From: Rudanella lutea DSM 19387
Lineage (GTDB): Bacteria; Bacteroidota; Bacteroidia; Cytophagales; Spirosomataceae
Length of the DNA stretch: 64,000 nt
Assembly (NCBI RefSeq): GCF_000383955.1
Contig: NZ_KB913013.1
Span: 2,200,277-2,264,276 of the forward strand
Direction: 5' to 3'
Below, in pieces: positions 59,182 to 64,000 of the stretch. The notes under the pieces were generated by a model. The model was not told where the DNA came from. It did no database searches and saw only the letters and a list, made by a program, of their open reading frames with translations. Both the position numbers and the translations under genes were made by a program. Each line of letters begins with the position of its first letter. Position 1 is the first letter of the stretch.

Positions 59182-61725
59182 GTGCTTCAAACACTTCGCT
59201 CGCTGTCAACTGCCTGCCTTTTATTCGTATCTGTTTTTCAGACCTCCGCTCAGGTGCCTTACGGCCCGGCCCGGCCCGCTCCTCCCGGTGAGATTCTGCT
59301 CAACCTCAAAAAACTAAACGTAGTGGGCTCGGTGCTGTACGTGGCCGCGCACCCCGACGACGAGAACACGCTCATGCTCTCGTATCTGGCCAAAGAACGG
59401 CTGGCCCGCACGGCTTACCTCTCCCTCACGCGGGGCGACGGTGGCCAGAACCTCATTGGAGCCGAACAGGGCGAATACATCGGCCTGATTCGGACGCAGG
59501 AACTCCTGGCGGCCCGGCGCGTGGATGGCCCCGAGCAGTTTTTTAGCCGGGCCTACGATTTCGGATTCTCTAAATCGACCGACGAGGCCGTGCGTACCTG
59601 GGGCCGCGACCAGGTGCTGGCCGATGTGGTCTGGCGTATCCGCACGTTCCGCCCCGACGTTATCATCACCCGGTTTCCGCCCGACCCCCGTGCGGGTCAC
59701 GGGCACCACAGTGCCTCAGGGTACCTGGCCGAAGAGGCTTTCAAAATTGCAGCCGACCCCACCAAATTCCCCGAGCAACTGGCCTACACCAAGCCCTGGC
59801 AACCCAGGCGGATTATGTGGAACGTGTTTATTCCGAGCGCGTTTATGAGCAACAAAAAGCCCGACGAGGCCGGCAACCTGATTGGCGTCGAAACGGGTCT
59901 GTTCAATCCGTTGCTGGGTAAATCGTACGGTGAAATTGCCGCCGAGAGCCGCAGTCAGCACAAAAGTCAGGGATTCGGGGTAGCCGCCAACCGGGGCGCC
60001 CGCATCGACTACCTGCTCACCAAAGCCGGCGACCCCATGCAGCAGGACCCTTTCGACGGGGTCGATATGACCTGGAAGCGTATCAAAGGGAGTGAGTCGG
60101 TACAAACGCTGGTAAACCAACTGATCGGGCAGTTTCGACCCGACCGCCCGGCCGCTTCGGTACCTTTGCTGGTGCAGCTCCACAAGGCGCTGGGCAAACT
60201 CGACACTACCGATATTAACGTGCGGACCAAACTGGCCGATGTAGAGCTGCTCATTCAGCAGTGTCTGGGCCTGTGGTTCGAAACCAACCCCGCCGACTAT
60301 GCAGCTACACCCGGCGAACGCATCCGGGTAAACAGTACTGTGGTGGGCCGAACCACCGAGGTGCCCGTTCGGCTGCTGCGCGTGCGTGACCCACAAGCCG
60401 GCCGCGATACCACCCTGAACCTGACCCTCAAGCCCAATGAGGTGGTGCCCCTGACGGCTCAACTCACCATTCCGGCCAAACAGGCTATTTCGCAACCGTA
60501 CTGGCTCGAAAAACCTATGCAGAAAGGCTTGTTTCAGGTCGACGATCAGCGCCTGATTGGCCTGCCCGAAAACCCGCCCGCCCTGACTACCGAGTTTACG
60601 TTTGATATTGCGGGGCAACAATTTACGTTCTCACGGCCGTGGGTTTACAAATTTACCGACCCCGTGGATGGTGAAATTTACCGACCATTTGTGGTGCAGC
60701 CCGATGTCATGATTAATGTGGCCGAAAAGGTCTACGCCTTTGCCGACAACAGCCCTAAAACTGTTGAAACGGTGGTAAAAGCCGGCCGGGCCGGGGTATC
60801 GGGCACCTTGTCGCTGTCGGTACCAGCAGGCTGGAACATTACGCCCGCCAATGCTCCGTTTGAGCTGAAAGACAAAGGGCAGGAAGCCCGGCTGACGTTT
60901 ACAGTCACGCCAACAGCCAGAGCCACAACGGCCACCGACCGCATTGACCGGATTCAGGCCGTAGCCTCTACCGCCAACGGACAGTTTACACGCGGTATCC
61001 GCCTGGTCGACTACAAGCACATTCCGACCCAGACCAACTTCCCCCTCAGCGAAGCCAAACTGGTACAGCTCGACGTGAAAACCACCGCCAAACAGATTGG
61101 CTACATCATGGGCGCAGGCGACGAAGTACCCACGGCCCTCCGGCAGATGGGTTGCACCGTAACCCTGCTCGACCCCATCGAACTGAACAAAGACCTGAGC
61201 CGGTTTGATGCCATTGTGGTGGGCGTACGGGCTTATAATACCGAAGATTACCTGAAATTTTATCAGGCCAAACTGTTGCAGTATGTGCAGAACGGCGGCA
61301 CCATGATTGTGCAGTACGTGACGCCGGGTGGCTCGGCGGTATTGTCAAACGGGCTGAAGGTGAATCAACTGGGCCCCTATCCGTTTACGGTCGGCCGCGA
61401 CCGGGTGACCGAAGAAGACGCCAAAATGACGTTTATCAACCCGCAACACCCGCTGCTCAATACACCCAACAAGCTCACCGAGCGCGATTTCGACGGATGG
61501 GTACAGGAGCGGGGCCTTTATTTCGCTGTGGATTTCGATAAGGCCTACGAACCCATTTTCAGTGCCGCCGACACGGGCGAGGCTCCCAAAAACGGGAGCC
61601 TGATTTACGCCAGGCACGGCAAAGGTCATTTTATTTACACGGGTCTGGCGTTTTTCCGACAGTTGCCCGCCGGGGTGCCGGGCGCGTACCGGCTGTTTGC
61701 CAACCTGATTTCAGTGGGTAAGTAA
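59182..61725 (+). CDS. PIG-L family (LmbE-like) deacetylase with C-terminal extension
   Basis: An 847-residue exported protein starting at a GTG, with a signal peptide (about 1-24, ending TSAQ). The deacetylase domain (about 45-290) has the metal motif AAHPDDEN (H57, D59, D60, E61), SLTRGDGGQN, and the second metal region GHGHHSASG (H173, H175, H176). Such enzymes remove acetyl groups from GlcNAc-type sugars using zinc. Residues about 380-650 look like beta-sandwich domains, and 650-847 resemble a glutamine-amidotransferase-like fold (IGYIMGAGDEVPTALRQMGC). An upstream in-frame ATG-type start at 59110 is less likely because it would bury the signal peptide. Confidence 0.85.
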   Translation: MLQTLRSLSTACLLFVSVFQTSAQVPYGPARPAPPGEILLNLKKLNVVGSVLYVAAHPDDENTLMLSYLAKERLARTAYLSLTRGDGGQNLIGAEQGEYIGLIRTQELLAARRVDGPEQFFSRAYDFGFSKSTDEAVRTWGRDQVLADVVWRIRTFRPDVIITRFPPDPRAGHGHHSASGYLAEEAFKIAADPTKFPEQLAYTKPWQPRRIMWNVFIPSAFMSNKKPDEAGNLIGVETGLFNPLLGKSYGEIAAESRSQHKSQGFGVAANRGARIDYLLTKAGDPMQQDPFDGVDMTWKRIKGSESVQTLVNQLIGQFRPDRPAASVPLLVQLHKALGKLDTTDINVRTKLADVELLIQQCLGLWFETNPADYAATPGERIRVNSTVVGRTTEVPVRLLRVRDPQAGRDTTLNLTLKPNEVVPLTAQLTIPAKQAISQPYWLEKPMQKGLFQVDDQRLIGLPENPPALTTEFTFDIAGQQFTFSRPWVYKFTDPVDGEIYRPFVVQPDVMINVAEKVYAFADNSPKTVETVVKAGRAGVSGTLSLSVPAGWNITPANAPFELKDKGQEARLTFTVTPTARATTATDRIDRIQAVASTANGQFTRGIRLVDYKHIPTQTNFPLSEAKLVQLDVKTTAKQIGYIMGAGDEVPTALRQMGCTVTLLDPIELNKDLSRFDAIVVGVRAYNTEDYLKFYQAKLLQYVQNGGTMIVQYVTPGGSAVLSNGLKVNQLGPYPFTVGRDRVTEEDAKMTFINPQHPLLNTPNKLTERDFDGWVQERGLYFAVDFDKAYEPIFSAADTGEAPKNGSLIYARHGKGHFIYTGLAFFRQLPAGVPGAYRLFANLISVGK

Positions 61726-61751
61726 CGTAGTATCAAGGGTCTTTAGGTCTA

Positions 61752-61808
61752 CCCCGTTTCTGTTGTTCTGAGTCTTACATAGGCAAAGGGTATAGAAACG
61801 GGGATTTT
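61752..61808. terminator. hairpin between convergent PIG-L and Wzi-like genes
   Basis: CCCCGTTTCT (61752-61761) and AGAAACGGGG (61794-61803) are perfectly complementary across a 32-base centre, followed by ATTTTTA on the plus strand. Confidence 0.7.
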
Positions 61809-61815
61809 TATACCC

Positions 61816-63294
61816 CTATAACTCGCCCGACTTTACCAAACTAACCGAAAAACCCGTGTTGCGGCCGTACAAGCCGCCCCGGTCTGCGGCAATGGCCGTG
61901 TTGAGCCAAACGCCCGCCGGTCGGAGCCGGACACTCACCGTGGCAATCCCCGACTGCTGCGTGGGCTCACCCAGAAAAGGCACCTGATACGTACCGGCAT
62001 TCTGGCTGTACGATGCTTTGAACGAAAACCGAACGGCGTCGGCCACTTGCCCCGACAGCCCGGCATGGTACACCCGCACCCGGTTGTTGTTGGTAAACAG
62101 GTACGAAGGCAACTCAGGGTCGAGGTCGGTAGCGGGGGCAATAAACGGGGTGCCAAGCGAGCGGCCCCGGTACGACCAGCCATCGCGATACTGCCCGTGG
62201 TTGAAATAATCGTCGCGGCCCCGGCGTTTCGGGTCGCCATCGACAAAGGCATTGCCGCCCTGACTGTAGGTGTTCAGAAACTCCAGCACCAACGTATTCA
62301 GCCGGAAGCCACCGGTACTGGGTTTCCGGTTTTGTAGCCGCAGTCCGTGCAACCCATCGTCGATATTGATCAGGTAAAACAGGGAGCCATCTTCGTAAAT
62401 ACTCTGCCGATAGAGCATCACCGACACCGGCCCGAGCCGGACCTCGGCCCCCAGATCAATCGTACCCAGGTGATTGCCCACGCGGTTGCCCCGGTCAAAG
62501 GTGCTGTAGCGCGTCGTGTCGATTCCCCGCACCGTATTGAGGCTCGTACCGGCTATGGTGTACCAGTAATCCTGCCACGACGACGGAAACTGATCTCCTT
62601 TGATAAACTCGTTGGTCAGGCGTTTGGTACGCCCGGCCCACTGCGCCTGATGGTTGAAACCACCGTACAGTTTCAGCACCGCACCGGGGCGCCCCCACCG
62701 AACGTATACCGATTTCTGATGCAGCAGGGAGTTTTGGACAAAGCCGTTGTCGAACCAGCCCTGCGCAAAGGTACCCCGAATAGCCAACCGGCCGTTGGCG
62801 GGCCAAAACTGCGGGATAGCTATTTGCACCTTGATCATAGGCAGGGCATTACCCGACCAGCTGTACGAACCCGAACTCAGGGCCGAATCGGGGCCCAGGC
62901 CAAACACCTCCCGGCGTCGACCGGCATAGGCTTCAAATGCCCCGTAGCGGGCTTTCACGTAGGCTTCGGGCAAAAGCACCTGCCGGGTGGTGGGGCCGTA
63001 GTTGGCTACGGCTTCGAGGCCCCAGCCCCAGTCTATTTTTTGCAGCCTGGCCCAAAGGCTATCTCCACGCGTTTTAGGCGGTTTCCGGTAGTCGATCTGC
63101 CAGGCCGACCGCAGGCTGTAAAGCATTTCGGCCCGGGGCACCACACCGTATTGGTTGGCCCGAAACCAGAACGGCAGCTCACCTGCGGTAGATGCCAACC
63201 CTTTCAACTCCTGCCGGTACAGCAACGGCTTGGGGGCCTGCGCAAATACCGACGTGCCCAACAGGCAAATGATGACGAGTAAACGTAATTGCAT
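61816..63294 (-). CDS. Wzi-like capsule-assembly outer-membrane protein
   Basis: A 492-residue outer-membrane beta-barrel. The start MQLRLLVIICLLGTSVFAQ is a signal peptide (ATG at 63294, preferred over 63336). Segments such as LPFWFRANQYGVVPR, YVKARYGAFEAYAGRRREVFGLG, NALPMIKVQIAIPQFWP and YYWYTIAGTS-like aromatic strands follow the capsule-assembly Wzi family of Bacteroidota. In E. coli, Wzi is a lectin that holds capsule at the surface; by analogy this protein may bind exopolysaccharide. No capsule export genes are adjacent. Confidence 0.84.
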   Translation of the reverse strand: MQLRLLVIICLLGTSVFAQAPKPLLYRQELKGLASTAGELPFWFRANQYGVVPRAEMLYSLRSAWQIDYRKPPKTRGDSLWARLQKIDWGWGLEAVANYGPTTRQVLLPEAYVKARYGAFEAYAGRRREVFGLGPDSALSSGSYSWSGNALPMIKVQIAIPQFWPANGRLAIRGTFAQGWFDNGFVQNSLLHQKSVYVRWGRPGAVLKLYGGFNHQAQWAGRTKRLTNEFIKGDQFPSSWQDYWYTIAGTSLNTVRGIDTTRYSTFDRGNRVGNHLGTIDLGAEVRLGPVSVMLYRQSIYEDGSLFYLINIDDGLHGLRLQNRKPSTGGFRLNTLVLEFLNTYSQGGNAFVDGDPKRRGRDDYFNHGQYRDGWSYRGRSLGTPFIAPATDLDPELPSYLFTNNNRVRVYHAGLSGQVADAVRFSFKASYSQNAGTYQVPFLGEPTQQSGIATVSVRLRPAGVWLNTAIAADRGGLYGRNTGFSVSLVKSGEL

Positions 63295-63424
63295 GGAGCT
63301 GACTCTCGAATGATAACAGAGTGGGCAGGCACCCAATCAGGCACCTGCTCAAGCCCCTCGCAATTGTCATACCAAATACCCAAAACGGTGATATACGCTC
63401 CTTTCCGGTACACATGAAGCAGGC

Positions 63425-63889
63425 TTAGGTCAGCGCTACCGGGACAGCGGTTGTGTTTTTCACCTCATCCATCACAAAAAAACTGCTGATGTGCTGCACC
63501 CCGGCAATGACCGAAAACTCTTCCTGATAAAACCGGTTGTAATGGTCCATATCGCGCACAATCACCTTCACCAGGTAATCAAACGAACCTGATACCAGAT
63601 TACACTCCAGCACTTCGGGGAGGGTCCGCACGATCTCGTTGAAATGGGCGAAAGTGTCACGGTTTTGCTTGTCGAGCGATACCTGACAGTACACCGTGAG
63701 CAGATTGCCGAGTTTGCGTCGGCTCACAAGGGCCACGTACCGGTCGATGTAGCCTTCGCGTTCGAGCCGCTTGATGCGCTCGTGTACGGGCGTCTTGGAG
63801 AGGTTGATCTGCTGCCCAATTTCGGCATTGGTCAGGTGGGCATTTTGCTGAAGCAGGGCGATAATCTGCCGGTCTATTTTGTCGAGCAT
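63425..63889 (-). CDS. Lrp/AsnC-family transcriptional regulator
   Basis: A 154-residue regulator. The N-terminal helix-turn-helix is LDKIDRQIIALLQQNAHLTNAEIGQQINLSKTPVHERIKRLE (about 2-45) and the RAM ligand-binding domain spans about 65-145 (VYCQVSLDKQN, LECNLVSGSFDYLVKVIVRDMDHYNRF). Length is standard for Lrp. It probably binds an amino acid and controls its own or nearby genes; the target is unknown. The ATG at 63889 is used rather than an upstream frame opening at 63982 with no family sequence. A divergent gene may lie beyond the window end. Confidence 0.9.
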   Translation of the reverse strand: MLDKIDRQIIALLQQNAHLTNAEIGQQINLSKTPVHERIKRLEREGYIDRYVALVSRRKLGNLLTVYCQVSLDKQNRDTFAHFNEIVRTLPEVLECNLVSGSFDYLVKVIVRDMDHYNRFYQEEFSVIAGVQHISSFFVMDEVKNTTAVPVALT

Positions 63890-64000
63890 ACAGGATAGGC
63901 TTACAGACGTTGATCTCCCAACCGAACGACGTTCTGGTAAGTGAAACCAAATAAAGCCAGTTTCAGGAAATATTCCTACCAAAACGCAACCAATAAGACC

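Overview
The window reads as chromosomal DNA from a fairly GC-rich member of the Bacteroidota, most likely order Cytophagales (a Spirosoma-like bacterium; genus is inference). Evidence: a Por/type IX secretion sorting domain, a TonB-dependent receptor with an N-terminal carboxypeptidase-regulatory-like domain, PorT-type and Wzi-type outer-membrane barrels, start codons without Shine-Dalgarno sequences, and several -7 boxes of the Bacteroidota type TAnnTTTG. No rRNA, tRNA, CRISPR array, transposase, integrase or phage gene was recognised. About 53 protein genes are supported; the first is cut by the window start.

Layout. 1-2.8 kb: end of a Nif3-like gene, a C4 zinc-ribbon coiled-coil protein and a TPR protein. 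2.8-9 kb: a MarR-controlled RND efflux operon (marR, TolC-like, adaptor, permease) with candidate operators. 9.2-12.5 kb: mannose-6-phosphate isomerase, a TolB-like protein and a lipase-like lipoprotein. 12.8-16 kb: small stress-type genes (OmpA lipoprotein, DUF2945, DUF3140, four-helix DUF2383 type, two YtxH proteins, a possible 29-residue membrane protein). 16.2-25.4 kb: an EEP-fold hydrolase, then a signalling cluster (two response regulators, a sigma-54 activator, a four-PAS kinase, a REC-PAS-kinase). 25.6-34.4 kb: more stress and storage genes (Cys-rich four-helix protein, PPOX protein, DUF3891, glycogen debranching GlgX, two SDRs), interrupted by a two-gene ATPase plus HNH-like cassette resembling an anti-phage system. 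34.8-40 kb: TonB receptor with its probable MarR-like regulator, a GreA-like protein, an acetyltransferase-like membrane protein. 40.2-47 kb: a PaoABC-type aldehyde oxidoreductase operon and TreY. 47-53 kb: TonB-C protein, GMC oxidoreductase, glycosyltransferase, lipoprotein, membrane protein and FAD oxidoreductase. 53.4-64 kb: a membrane pyrophosphatase fused to an OmpA peptidoglycan-binding domain, a secreted SGNH protein with three internal repeats, a PIG-L deacetylase, a Wzi-like protein and an Lrp regulator.

The main unexplained structure is intergenic. Many gene borders carry long inverted repeats of different sequence. Several are built from 7- or 8-base units in opposite orientation; others belong to a CCACCCCC family and a CTTCGACAGGCTCAG family that in one place are nested inside one another. 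The strongest protein-level novelties are the pyrophosphatase-OmpA fusion (53457-56141) and the ATPase/HNH-like pair (30530-32478).
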